A DNA stretch of 64,000 nucleotides, from positions 62,001-126,000 of the forward strand of contig JAQFVV010001003.1 in NCBI GenBank assembly GCA_028023455.1, given 5' to 3'. How positions within the stretch are numbered: the first letter of the stretch is position 1; each line of letters begins with the position of its first letter. A program made the position numbers and the translations under genes. Under the pieces are notes generated by a model. It did not search any database, had not been told where the DNA came from, and saw only the letters and a program-made list of their open reading frames with translations. This stretch comes from Epiperipatus broadwayi (Eukaryota > Onychophora > Udeonychophora > Euonychophora > Peripatidae). Positions 22,660 to 34,700 of this stretch are shown here, piece by piece.

Positions 22660-23240
22660 ATTATGAACTTATTATTTAAAATTACATTTATAATTAATTA
22701 AATAAGTCTGGACAAAATAATGGAAACAGCTCTATTTTGCATTATAAAAAAGAATACGAAATATCTTTAATGAATTATAATTTGAGTTATGTACAATTAA
22801 TTTGTAATGAAACCTGTTCTATTATATACTTTATCACTAGTATTAGTGCTATAGTGTGAATTTAATCCCTGCTCTTTCTTACATAAACCTGCTTATTTTC
22901 AAAGAATATTTACTCTTTAATCTCAGTATTGAATTTTATTTTCTCAGAATGAATGAAAAAAAGTGAGTTTAATGCTATAACATAATTTGTCAGCATTTTA
23001 CATGGTTTTAAAAAAAATATTTTGCGAATTTGAATGTCCATTAATATGTTTGTGTGCTTATGTTTTAAGGAAATCTTTTTTATAAAAATAATTCTGAATG
23101 TCGTGTACCCGATATTTTAATCTGATATATTGTCAACAAATAATTTTTTTTATGTGTTTAAAAATTCTATCCTGATAATCAACTGGTGAAACCTCCAGGA
23201 TGAAGAACATAAATAATTTAAATATTGGGAAAGTGAATGT
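22660..23240. other. no gene seen
   Basis: AT-rich sequence between the LINE and a Penelope copy. Nothing supportable. Confidence 0.5.
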
Positions 23241-24660
23241 ATAATGTTAAAAAATAATGTTATGCTTTTTAAATTTATTATTAATGTTGCTGGTATTTAA
23301 AAATGAGTAGAATTTTTTAAGAGTTTTATTTAATATATTAATATTATGTCCTGAATTGACTAAGTCTTTTTTATAGTTTTCAGTGCTGTTTTTTATGTCT
23401 GCTTCAAACTTGCTTAATTTATAGTTTCTATAAAAACATTTATGCACTATGTATATGATGTACTTATCTATGCTGAAGAAAAAAACAAGTATTGATATAT
23501 GAGATGAGTTATTGTCAATTATCTTATTTAGTTTGGTTATAGAAAATGAGAATACATCAAATGATATAGTTTTTAGAAATATACATTCAACATTAAAATG
23601 CACAAATAAATTATAAAATGATTATAAAACCCATTAACAATCATAGTATAATTCACTCACATTCATATACTCCAATTTCACAAAAATTGGCTGGCTTCAA
23701 ATGTTTTCATATAGCAACTATAAATTATGCATGTTTTGAGCATACAGAAAACATAACATTGAAAACTATATAAATGACTTAGTCAATTCAAAATATAATA
23801 TTAATCTATTAAATAAAAGTCTTAAAAAATTATATTCATCTTTAAATACCAGGTACATTAATAACAATATTAATGCATGGATCAGCATTTTTTGGTACCA
23901 CATACATCTACAAAGATGAAAACAATGTGCGCAAATGAATTAAATATTATTTTTAGGTTCCTCCAATTTTAATCAAATGTTGATCAACACTAAAGATAAA
24001 TTATGTCCAAACCAAGCTTTCCAAATAGTTTATAAAATTAAATTTAATGAACCAACATGTAATGCAATTTTATGCCAACTGTGTTACAAGGTTAACATAA
24101 CACAAATATATATGCAAATGTGCTAAAACAGACCCTAATATTAAATCGATATTTTTAGAACATGAAATCAAGTCGGCCACAATTTTGATCCACTTAATAT
24201 TAAACTCATTTCCATTAAATGCAATGATTGAAAAAGAAAATATAAAGAGACATGGTTTATTGCAGGTAACATCAATGCCATAAACAAAAAAGTCTCATGC
24301 ATTACATTATTATGTAAATGTATATATATATATAAATTATTTAGCTTATAAATTCTATTTCTATAAATTTATATTAGTTCTATGTAACCGAGCTGATCTA
24401 TAGCAGTGCTAAGATGTAAAATGTTTTTAATAAATTTATAATCTTTCCTAAATAGTGTACATACACTATTAATTTTTATATTTACAATATATATATCAAC
24501 AGATGGCATTCTACCAAAAACACCGTCAAGCGTTTGTTTACATAAATGTCAGAGCATGCATTCACTATCTCTAACTTTAATTCCACTTTCAGTTCATGAT
24601 TTCAAGCTATTTGCTATCGTCAGTGAAATCTTTTAGACACGTAATGTCTTCAAACTCATT
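23240..24660 (+). mobile_element. Penelope-like element with inverted N-terminal arm (copy B)
   Basis: A plus-strand Penelope remnant runs from about 23745 through a linker to a GIY-YIG endonuclease (24010-24300), then a 3' untranslated region to about 24660. To its left, 23273-23400 is an inverted copy of 23752-23880. Both encode a block like ENYxxDLVNS...NILNKxLKKxYSxLNT, read on the minus strand at left and on the plus strand at right. The 118-codon minus frame at 23603-23247 is this inverted arm plus adjacent sequence, not a separate gene. The RT itself is missing. This is a different subfamily from copy A, judged by the endonuclease sequence. Confidence 0.6.
24010..24300 (+). pseudogene. 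decayed GIY-YIG endonuclease of Penelope-like element
   Basis: Multiple frameshifts. Readable pieces in order are FQIVYKIKFNEPTCNA (the strand preceding the catalytic YIG, with one of the usual Cys), MQMC, IFLEHEIKS, NIKLISI, and KRKYKETWFIAGNINAINKK. These match, block for block, the FDHEKTCKHK, NVKILHEE and KRKIKEAIFI..INRQ blocks of the copies at 230-524 and 62883-63221. The YIG strand itself is not clear. Inactive. Confidence 0.6.
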
Positions 24661-24898
24661 ATATATATATAATGTAGAGCAGTACGTTACATGCTAAACA
24701 TAAGCATTAAACATATTTCATAAAAATATATACCTATTTTTATATGACTATAATAAGTATCATAATATATGATTTATTAATTAATATTTGATAGATTGTA
24801 ATCATAAAAAATGTCTCTTATTTGTCATCGTTTGATTTTAATGCTACATAAAGCAAAGAAAAAAATTAGCAAATACGAAACAGTTTTTTATAGTAGTG

Positions 24899-24927
24899 AT
24901 TAATTAATTAATTAATTAATTAATTAT
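24899..24927. repeat. (TTAA)n microsatellite
   Basis: Seven tandem TTAA/TAAT units. Confidence 0.9.
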
Positions 24928-25254
24928 TATTAATCTTTAAATAATTTATATATATATAAAATATATACTTTTTTCTGTGAAGTTATTAGAATTTGAAAAG
25001 TACTTTAAATAACATCCATGTTGTATTTAAAATTCCTTTGCTTAGAGTTTTTATTTTCTCATGTTTATTCAAATGTTCTTTCTCTTTTATTTTATAGGCA
25101 GCTGACACTTCAATAACAGAAACGTAAAGCAGAGCTTTCATTAAAAATCTGTTGCTGTTTTAAAACTATATTGCTACTATTTGTTAAGTATAATGTAGGT
25201 TTTTTTTCTGTAATATTTTATATATATAATAATTCAAACAAATATATTTAACAC

Positions 25255-25690
25255 AGTATTCAAAATTAAATAATATATTCTTTACCAGAAGTACTTTCAA
25301 TTGTTTCACTGACAATCTTTATCAACTGTTAATACAAACGTACAAAAAAATAAAAACTTGCATTACCCATCATTCAATCTATTCAAATTTCCCACAATTC
25401 TGTTGTCTTTATATTAGCCGATTGTTTATATATATATATATTAAATCAATATATATATATTAAAATACAGTTAAACTCACATAAATTATAGGTATTTTAT
25501 TAGAAGTACTTTTGACTATACTTTTTGTAGGCTTTACCAACTATATGATATTGAATAATCAACTATATAATATTGAATAATCAAAACGAGACTTCCTTTC
25601 ATAATACCAATAGTTCAATCTAGATGTCCCACAATTCTGTTATTTTAACATTTGTTGATTGCCGATTAATTAACATTTGACGATTTCATG
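25255..25690 (-). mobile_element. two tandem Penelope-like 3' ends (copies C1 and C2)
   Basis: Two head-to-tail minus-strand fragments about 230 bp apart. Each has the extreme C-terminus of the endonuclease, then a stop, then a 3' segment containing GAAAGTACTTCT (C1 near 25284-25296) or AAAAGTACTTCT (C2 near 25500-25511). C1 reads NIKTTELWEI-stop (stop at 25383-25385). C2 reads LINRQSTNVKITELWDI-stop (25673-25620). Compare LINRQASNIK in copy A and LINRQAANVKIIELWES in copy F. Tandem heads and tails are a known arrangement of Penelope elements. Confidence 0.7.
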
Positions 25691-26119
25691 AAATCAAGAA
25701 TGCAGACATCAAATTTAATTTATTATATATATATTATTTATCAGTAATATAGATCAATTTTTATGTTTCTTTTTGTTGTTGCAAACGTATGTCATCGTTC
25801 TATTTCAATAAGATTGTGTTATAATATTTTTGCTTATGATGTTTCACTGTCCTTATCATATGTCTGTCTGTTCATTCACAGTTCTTTACCTAATTTTTTT
25901 CTCTAATTTCTCTAGCTATTTATTTCTTTTATACAACTTTTTAGTGTGTCCTCATGTCTTTTCCCCAGTATTGTTTCATCTAATACTTGTTTCATTAATT
26001 ATTCTTGAGACATTTACTGTACAAGCCTTTGCATATTATTCTATTTTTTTTTCATTTTAAGTTTATTTATTTATTATTTTTTGAATTCTTTTATTGTTTA
26101 TCCACTTTCATAATTACAT

Positions 26120-26560
26120 TTATTCTTTAAGGGAGATTGCCATGATAATAGATTGACATTGTAGATTGTTACTGATATTAGTATTGCTTAAATGTTGACT
26201 GCTTTTATGTATTTACATTATTTACCCATATAGCCTTGGATGTTATTAGTTTTATTATCTAAATAATACATAGTTGAAGTGTGGTTTAAACATTATAATT
26301 ACAGTTTGAAAATTATAATTGACTATTTGTTAGTCTGCTATAAATTTCTTTGAAAGAATAATTTCACTCCTTGTAGTCAAGTTGCAATTTTTAGTGTTTA
26401 TAAAATATATTAATTCATATATAAAGGTGGATTCTATCTTTATTGTTTAAAGGAGTGTTGCCTTGACAACTTATTGAGATTATTGATTGTTATTGATATT
26501 GTTTAAGTGTTAACTGCTTTCACGCATTTGCATTATTTACTAATGGACTATTTCTGTAAC
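26120..26560 (+). repeat. direct repeat of about 120 bp, spacing about 325 bp
   Basis: 26122-26245 and 26447-26560 share GGAGxxTTGCCxTGA, then ATTGxTTGTTAxTGATATT, TTAAxTGTTxACTGCTTT and TTTxCATTATTTAC. This is a diverged local duplication without coding capacity. Confidence 0.6.
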
Positions 26561-27850
26561 AGTCAATTTTTTCTCTGTTTATACCTTTAGCTGCTAAATC
26601 TCACTTTTTATGTAACAATGCTTTTAGCTATAGTGTCATATATTTATAATTTATTGTAATTTGATATATTCTAATTCCATAACATCTTGTTTATTATTAT
26701 ATATATATATATATTTATTATTCTGTTTTTCATCTCAAATATAAATAGGATCATTCTCAAGATTTTTTTATATACTCAAACACATCTTTTTGCTTTTAGA
26801 AAACATAAATCATTTATTATTCATAGAATTTTAGCATATTTTTATGTCACCTTTAAAAATGCTCTAAACTATTAAATTTTTTTTTATTTGTTTTTAAAAA
26901 CTTTTTGATTTAAGACCCTCTAAAAGTTTGACATTTTCTATTACTAGCTCTGATAAAAATTTTTGTCAATGTTTAACATTTAATTTTAATATTAAAATTT
27001 ATTCTATACTTGAATTGAAAAATTGGACTTCATTTGCTAGGAATATAAATTTATAAATGAAAAATCTTTAAAAAATCATATTTGAACTTTGCAAGTTTTA
27101 AAAATATAATAATAAACCGAAACAACTTTTTAATCTCTTGATATTGAGCAGGGAAAAAGCTAAGTTAATGTCTTCAAAAAAACGATGAAATCATTGTTGA
27201 CTGAAATTTATTTTTAAAATGGGAATGAATAAATGTGAAGCTATAGTAAATCTATAAACTTCTAGTTTAAAAATTAATGTTGCATTTATAATTTTTAGAA
27301 GATTTAAAAAGATCTTAATATCATGTTTGTAACAGCATTTAGTAAACAATATTACAAAAAGTTGTTATTGTTCCATCTATAACTGTCCTTGTTACTGTTA
27401 TGCTAGAATTTGTTAACTTTTATTTTTAAAAATAAAACATATGCATATAAAATAAAAATATAATCATATATACATTTGTTTTTTAATAATTATTGTGCAG
27501 TTGCTGTGTAAAATAATTATGAATTTTTAATAAACTATGCAAAATATCAATTTTTGCTATTCTAAAAATCTTTCAAAATAATCTCACAAATACTCTGGTA
27601 ACCAACTTACAAATAACTGAATTCTTCACATAAATGGAAGATGAATTAAACTCTTTTTTTTTAAAATAATACATCAATATTATTTTTTTTTTTCTAATAT
27701 TAAATGAGTATCTCTTCTAGAAACATTGCACTACAAATGCATAGAAGAGTGACTTAAAGTGGAAAAAAACTATCAACCTCATCTCCAAACAAATACCAAC
27801 ATAATAACTTCAGCCTTATATTAACAGAGTTTAAAAAAATTAAAAAATTT

Positions 27851-27899
27851 AATATATAGGGTATATGAGCACAGTCTGTGCTCATATACCCTATATATT
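27851..27899. repeat. perfect 24-bp-arm palindrome
   Basis: Arm 27851-27874 (AATATATAGGGTATATGAGC then ACAG) is exactly complementary to 27876-27899 around a single T. A weaker stem (CACAGG..CCTGTG) follows at about 27910-27935. Confidence 0.85.
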
Positions 27900-28270
27900 A
27901 CATATATAGACACAGGTATATAATAAGCCTGTGCTTCTGTTATAAAAAAATGTAACATTAATTACATTTAAAGTTAAATCTTCATACAATACTTTATCCA
28001 GTTTTAAAATAACATATAAAGACAAAATGAAAATATTTTATTGTAAATATTCAAGCAATTAAATAAATTATTATGACAACTAATTTTAGTCAAAATATTT
28101 CTAGTACTAATTGTTATAATGTTATACAACTAAAATTTCAGATACCTTGTAATTGAATATCTCCAGAAATAATTTGTGTATGGTTATACATTTTTTCTTT
28201 ACAATTATTGATATTTAGAATAATTAAAGAAGTTATTTTTGCTTCATTTTTTTAAAACAACAAAATAGAA

Positions 28271-28378
28271 GTCAAGCATTGGTGGTCAAGAGGTCAGCAT
28301 GGCTGCCTTACAAGCAGTTGTCCCATGTTAGCGGGTTTGCTTCCTGGCTGATCCTATGATACATGAGAAAAAACAAAA
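28271..28378 (+). mobile_element. tRNA-derived SINE (copy 2)
   Basis: Same head as copy 1 (TGGTCAAGAGGTCAGCATGGC as A-box region, AGCGGGTTTGCTTCCTGG as B-box region) ending ATACATGAGAAAA. It is flanked by an exact 10-bp target duplication CAAAATAGAA (28261-28270 and 28379-28388), which proves it is a retroposed copy and not a tRNA gene. Confidence 0.9.
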
Positions 28379-28639
28379 CAAAATAGAAATTATCATGTTG
28401 TTTGATTAGAAGTTGTAATGATAAATATAATTTTGTTTTAAAAATGAAAAAAAAATCATCATTCATTTCCAAATAAAATAAAAATTCAAAAATAATCAAT
28501 ACGTACCCAATATTCCAAGAGAATTTCATTTTTAGATCACAAGTCAACTTATTTCTTTTTTCTATGTTTTCCTTTTTATTTGAAATATAGATAATAAATT
28601 ATTCTACTTTTAAATAAGACAAGTCCAAATTTTATATAT

Positions 28640-30560
28640 CACCATATTTTTCAACCATTATTGAACCATGGAAAGATTATCTCTCCAAATTCAATCCATC
28701 TTCTCTGATCTCTAGACTTTCCTCTCCACATCACCCCTGCACACTTACTTATTTCATACATCCATATAATATGTGGTCTCTTTCTAGATATTTTACAATC
28801 CTTCAGACTTTGGTTTAAAATTTCAACTGCCCATTTGTTATCATCTCTTCTATCAATACGTCCAACCCAATTCCACTTCAGTATCTGAATTCTTTCAATG
28901 ATGTGAGTGACACTTCTTTATTCTCACATCCATGTATTTCATTTTAATCTCTTTTTGTTACTCTTAACATACATATCTCCATACTTCATTGTATGGTCTC
29001 TATATTGTTCTTCTGTTGAATGTCTAAGTCTATGACATGTAAGTAAAATTGGTAACACATTTATTAACCGTTTTTGTTTTCAAACACATAGGCATATTTT
29101 ATTTTGATATTAAATTATTTCTACCAAAGTGCTCAAATGAAGTTTACTTTTATGACTAATTTCATCCATTATGTTTCCATCTGCAGCAGTAATCTGTCTA
29201 AAGTATTTGTAGTTAACTTTTTCTAACTCATCATAATAAATCTTTATTATTTTTTTAGAAATCCATTGAACATTTCTTTAGTTTTTTTGAGATTTAGTTT
29301 AATCCCACTTTCTTATTTTCATCTGATAACTCTTGCAACATTTCTTGAAGCCCAAAAGCATTATTTACAAAAACGATTACATCACCTGCAAAATCTAGAT
29401 GATTTAAATAATTTCTATTTACTTTTATTCCCTTTGTGTTCCATATTAATCCACAAAATATTTTTTGCAAAACTATTGTAAAATGTTTTATAGACATGAA
29501 GCCTCTGTGGTGTGCATTCTTCTTAATATTAATCTTTTAGTATCATTATATAATGTGCAGCAACTTTTATAAATATTTTTTTCAGAATATGACATATTCT
29601 TGGGGCTATACCTTGATGAATTAATGTTTTAATCACTGAAGAGATGCTTACAGAATCAAATGCCTTTTTATAATCTATAAATCCAAAGTATAATGGCAAC
29701 TCATATTCATTGGTTCTTTCTATATCCTCTAATAATACTTGGATATGATCCACTGTACTAAAAACACTTTTCAGTCCAGCTTGTTTTTTTTTTTTTTTTG
29801 GTTTGTTAGAATCCGAAGTTCACTGAAGAGGATTTGTAATTATTATCAGAACATTTTGCTATAGAACTAATAAAAGACTGATAGGTCTGTAATCTCTAAT
29901 GTCTTCTTTATCACCTTTTTAATTATTAATGGTATTACTGCATGTTTCTGATCAAATAGTACTCTCTTTATTATTTAGACATTTGGTATATAAGTTTGCC
30001 ACAAAATGGTATTTCTTCTTCTGCTTTATTTAAGATATTGATTATAATTCCATTATTACCTTCAACCTTCCCATCATTTGAAATTTAAAAGCATGTCTCA
30101 CATCTTTATTTATAATCTTGAACATATTCAGAAGATACAGTAGTTAGTAGGAAATAATTTTCCTTGTTTTTTCTGCTACATAGTTCTTGATAAAACTCTT
30201 CTACACATCTTACGATTTCATCTTCTCTTTTCAGTAATAGTTCTATCTATTTTTTATTGCAGAAATAAGTTTCCTAGCATTACCAAGATGCTGTTTTACA
30301 TTCTTGAGACTTTTTATTTTACAGCTTTTCTTGCTAGTTCACAATTATAGTATTTTATACCATTATTAACCCTTTTTATGCACTATTTTATTTCTGAGCT
30401 TGAATTTATGTAAATTAAGGAAGACATTCTGAAAAATAAATTTGTTGTTTATACTGAAGTCCTTGAACTATACATATAATGCTGCCAAATTTTTTTTTTT
30501 GTAAACATTGCTATAACCATTCATCCCATCAAATTTAGTATTCTGACTTCTAGTCACGTT
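28640..30560 (-). pseudogene. RTE-like LINE, broken ORF2
   Basis: Minus-strand copy of the RTE family also seen at 17838-18765. From N- to C-terminal I can read EIVRCVEEFYQELC (about 30210), KKGDKEDIRDYRPISL (about 29915), RT motif A in LYFGFIDYKKAFDSVSISSV (29753-29529), motif C as LDFAGDVIVFVNNA (29497-29294; the catalytic FADD reads FAGD), LQEMLQELSDENKKVGLN, and the C-terminal block with RKRPHIIWMYEI..CAG and RRWIEFGE near 28800-28680. Many stops and frameshifts. A SINE is inserted just upstream at 30630. RTE ORF2 normally starts with an apurinic-type endonuclease; that part is not recognisable here. Confidence 0.85.
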
Positions 30561-30629
30561 ATGCACAGAATAATCAAAATTGTTGTTAAAACCATAATCC
30601 TGCTCTTTATAGGAAGCAAAATTCTTTTG

Positions 30630-30734
30630 CAGTCAAGCATTGGTGGGCAGGTGGTCAGTACAGCTGTCTTACAAGCAGTTGCCCCAGGTTAGCGGGTTTA
30701 CTTCCCGGCCAATACTTTGGCATATGAAAAAAAA
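30630..30734 (+). mobile_element. tRNA-derived SINE (copy 3), nested near the RTE copy
   Basis: Same sequence as copies 1 and 2, with B box AGCGGGTTTACTTCCCGG and ending TTTGGCATATG plus an A run. An exact target duplication AAAATTCTTTTG lies at 30618-30629 and 30732-30743. The short frame across it on the plus strand is not a gene. Confidence 0.9.
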
Positions 30735-30849
30735 ATTCTTTTGTAAACACAAAATTTCTTCCTCAGCTTTATCAATAAATAATGAAATAATATTCTGTGG
30801 TTGTGTTTATGCCACATATCAAACTTTAAATCATCACTAGCATAATCCA

Positions 30850-31720
30850 TGTTAATATCATTCACATCCACTCATATTATTAAATCTGTATATTGTTTTT
30901 TCTAAATTTTGTTTCTACTCATTTTTTATTTTTAATCCCATTTTTTTCATAGCATCTATAATTCGTTATTTTTTATTTTCTATTTTTTTCAATCTTTTTA
31001 ATTGTTTTGGTTTAACATTTTCCTCATTTTCTTGTTCAACAAGTGTTTTTCTTATCATTTATATCTTTCTTAATTTCTATATTTGATTCTGAGACTTCTG
31101 CATACTCTTTTATGACATGTCCTTTAGTAGAATCAATATTATGTTAATTAACTTCATCTTTGTTTGTAACAATTTTCCATCATCAATTAATAAATCTTTA
31201 TTTTCTATAAGCTGTTAAATATTATCTTGATTATCTTCATCTTCTTTCATATTTGTATTCTCATCTTCTGACTTTTTAATAGGAACAATAACCCTTTTTG
31301 ACACCGACATGATCATTTTCATCATTTTTAGTGCTATTCTATTTTTCTTATTTGATCCATTTTTTTATTCACTTCTCATCACCTTCCTTCAATCTCTGGG
31401 TATCAATCTATTATTTGTTGTAGTAAATATTTACTTTGTTTAAATTATTTTCTTGTTTCTTGTTTGCATTGTTCCAACTTTATACAATTACATTGTTCTA
31501 TTTTTTGTTTAATTGATTATTAATTTTGTTCAAAAATTATTTTGTTTTGTTTTTTGTTTTATCATATTCACAAGCATTTCCATATTCCAATGATTATTTT
31601 TTCTTACACCTATGTCTGAGTGTTTAAATATCACAGGGATACTTTCTTCCCATGAGCTTCCTCAATTGCTGGATTAGTTTTATTTTCTGATTCCATGTTG
31701 TATATAGAGACAAAAATAGT
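30850..31720 (-). pseudogene. decayed Lys/Glu-rich coding-like sequence, upstream of the RTE copy
   Basis: On the minus strand several short frames read as charged, protein-like sequence separated by stops and shifts: MESENKTNPAIEEAHGKKVS (about 31697-31640), SKRVIVPIKKSEDENTNMKE (about 31300-31240), KEYAEVSESNIEIKKD, and NVKPKQLKRLKKI then AMKKMGLKIKNE (about 31020-30920). In-frame runs of this composition are unlike the Phe/Ile frames of intergenic DNA here. It could be the 5' open reading frame of the RTE copy or another old gene. I do not recognise a domain. Confidence 0.35.
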
Positions 31721-31729
31721 TTTCTTTTC

Positions 31730-34700
31730 CAATATTATATAAAACTTTATTTTTTAAATATATAAAACCGCATTCCTCCTTTTTCTTTTTAAAAACTTAT
31801 TTATTCAAACTATAATTTTATTTTTCCTCCATACAACGTTTTAACTACATTCTGTAGTCATTATCAAGTTTCCTTAATACCTTAAACAAAAAATAAAAAA
31901 CATAAAAATAATAACACAAATAAAAGAAAAATGTGTAACTGAACTACGATGCCAAGGTATATGTTAAATCCTGCCTAAAATGTTGTCTGCATCATCAATG
32001 TTTGAAAAAGCTGATTTTATCAATAAAAACTAAATGGTTATTATGTAAAAGAATATTTTAAATGTTTATCAAATTGTGACACCACAAATCATTGAGAATT
32101 TCCAGGAATACTCTATAATGTATGTAAAGAATACCTCAAGTTATGTGACTTTGCCAACATAATCAGCAGTGAATGATTAAGACAAAGCTGGTTGAATTAT
32201 ATTATAATGATAAATAAAATCCTATTTGAAGAAACCTACACTGCCTGAAATGAATTAAATCTGTGTTTACATAATTATTACTCATCTAACCAAATGCCAT
32301 ACTATAATTGGATAATGTGAATCTTAAAAACAAAACCCTCTGGATTGTTATACGTGTATCTGAAAAAAATGTGATATTGTAATGCAAATTCTACTAAGGA
32401 AAAGAAAATTGTGCTTCACTCTTAAATATAAAAATCTTGTGGATTACTTAATAAAATGATCCCTTTTAAATTTCCATGGATTAATTGTTGGATAATGTGT
32501 GCACAGAATTATTAAGGGATAATTGCCTCTGCAGGAATATGAAAGGAACTTAGGATGACTGGACTGGAAAAAGACTACAAGTATTTTTTATTAACTGTTA
32601 TTTGCTTCTATAACCCATTTGTTTAATGCATTATACTATCATTTATTATACATATAAATTAAGTGTTAGTAAAATATTTATCTCCTTAAGGTTAAATGCG
32701 CATCGTAGTTTATAAATATGCCTTCTTTGAAATAATAAAATATTGCTTTACCCTAATGATAAAAATGAGAAATATGAATGAAATAATATAGTGTATACAG
32801 TGTTTATTAGAATGGTTTATTACTTTAAAAAATAGTTATAATAAAATTGATATGTTTTTATCTTAGCCTTGTTCCAGTTGAGAGAAAATTATTACATGAA
32901 AAATATGCATTTCTTATTTCTAGTTATTAAAGATAGAAAATGATTTTAAACGTAAGCGTATTTAAGCTTATAAAATTATTGGCTAATACATCGGTGCAAT
33001 ATTTTGTGTGTAGAAATTAGATTTAAATTCTCATGTATGTGTGTGCATTGGTGAGTGACCTTTATACCTCTGAGGTTGGTTGAGTTATCACCATCTGTCC
33101 AGTTGAGCTGGAGCATATCTCGCTCATTAAGTAGTTAGTAAAATTTTAAGTAGTTAGAAGTTGTGGATGAATTTCCCACCCTATGATTTCTGTGTTAATG
33201 GTAATAGTGCTTTGTGTAAGCCTATCCATGTTTATATGCCTAGCGACGAGTCCTATCATATCTCAACCCTTATGAAAATGTGCTCTCTATTTTTATGACT
33301 CATTGCCAACACTTATATTGATTTTGAATTTTTTACTTATGGGTGTATATTTGTTTGAAGAATATTAAGAGTAAATATTGTTAATATTACTGGTAGGTCA
33401 TAAAATCAGTTCATTGTTTTTTATGGCATGTAAGAGTTAAAGTATAGTCTGTTGCAGTGATATATCACGCCTGCCTTAGTTTTACATAGCTTATTAGGAG
33501 CCTATAAAAATATAAAATCTGAACTTCAAATTTGGAAAATATAAATATATTTTATGTGGTGATAAGCAGTGTACATCGAATTTCCAAATTACCGCCCAAG
33601 CGGATTTTCGCAGGACTGGTAAGCTAAATAAAATGTTACTCTTGTTGGAGACATTGAATGTTATCTATGTGTAGGTATGGGAAAGTGTGACCCATATAAG
33701 AGCTATTTCTTTAACGAATGAATTGTTTACCCAAGGATGTAAGGATAAGAAAATGCTTTATAGTAGTCAGGAATTTAAATAGTCTATCAAGGCATATTAA
33801 TTTGTTCGAGTTAATACATAATTCATAAATTTATTTTTTAGCGATAAGAGTTTCTATGATCAATGTCATTAACCATATGTTGAGAAAGATAATATACAGT
33901 AAAATTCAAGAAGTTAGTATTCAAAAAAAAATTATAATAAGGTAGTAATTATTTGTTATGATATTAAATTATTGTCTGTAGCTTATTGATAGTCAGAATA
34001 GTAGAGTCATCTATTTAAAAAAAAAAGAAAGACAATTCCTTAGCAGATGTGAATCCCATTTTGTTAATATGATAATGTTATATATTTTACAGTTTGTTGC
34101 TATTCGAGAAAAAGGAGAGCTACGATAAGTGTAAATAATGTAAATACGTTCAAATTATTAATGGTAATAAAATTTTATGATTTTAAATAAAAGCTCTGTC
34201 TGTGTCTTAATGTTTTGTGGATCCTACAAATTCCAAAAATCTAATCATAATCATAAATCATACATCATTACACTAATATTTTAATTCAATTATATTTTAA
34301 TTACTTACAACTGCATAATGATAAAGTACTTGAGAGATTATTTTATATATTCAAGATTCCTAGAAAGCTTGCATTATAAAATTAAAAGAGAGAAAATTAT
34401 TTTAAACACTGCAAACTCAGATAATAAGTATGTGGATTATAGTCAAATAAATTTAGCAACATTAAAATTAAAGGTATAATATTTAATAAGGTTGTCATGT
34501 GAGATTGAATGCTAAGGGGGACATAAAATTTCTTCTCCATTCATTGTATTCAAATACCTTCCCAAGTGGACTTTATTAGGCAAATTTTAAATTCTCAAAG
34601 TGTTTAAGTTGTTTACAGGCAAATATTAATAATTAAAATTTTATTTATTGTTTTAAAATAAGGATAGTGGATGTTGGCTTAGCTAAACTGCGCCAAAGTC

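Larger units (their letters stand above)
25700..28255. other. no gene seen (apart from the listed repeats)
   Basis: T-rich, AT-rich sequence. The frames at 25830-26060 and 26687-26875 are Phe/Ile/Tyr-rich and look like chance coding. Confidence 0.5.

Noticed and set aside
23247-23603. 118-codon minus frame as an independent gene
   Set aside because: Part of it is the inverted counterpart of the Penelope block at 23752-23880; it belongs to that element.
25830-26875. 76- and 62-codon plus frames with membrane-like sequence
   Set aside because: Phe/Ile/Tyr-rich translation is expected from T-rich DNA; no start context, homologue or neighbouring exon.
33174-33302. 43-codon frame with balanced composition (MNFPPYDFCVNGNSALC...)
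   Set aside because: Too short, preceded by an in-frame stop, no splice sites at suitable places and no second copy; kept only as a note.
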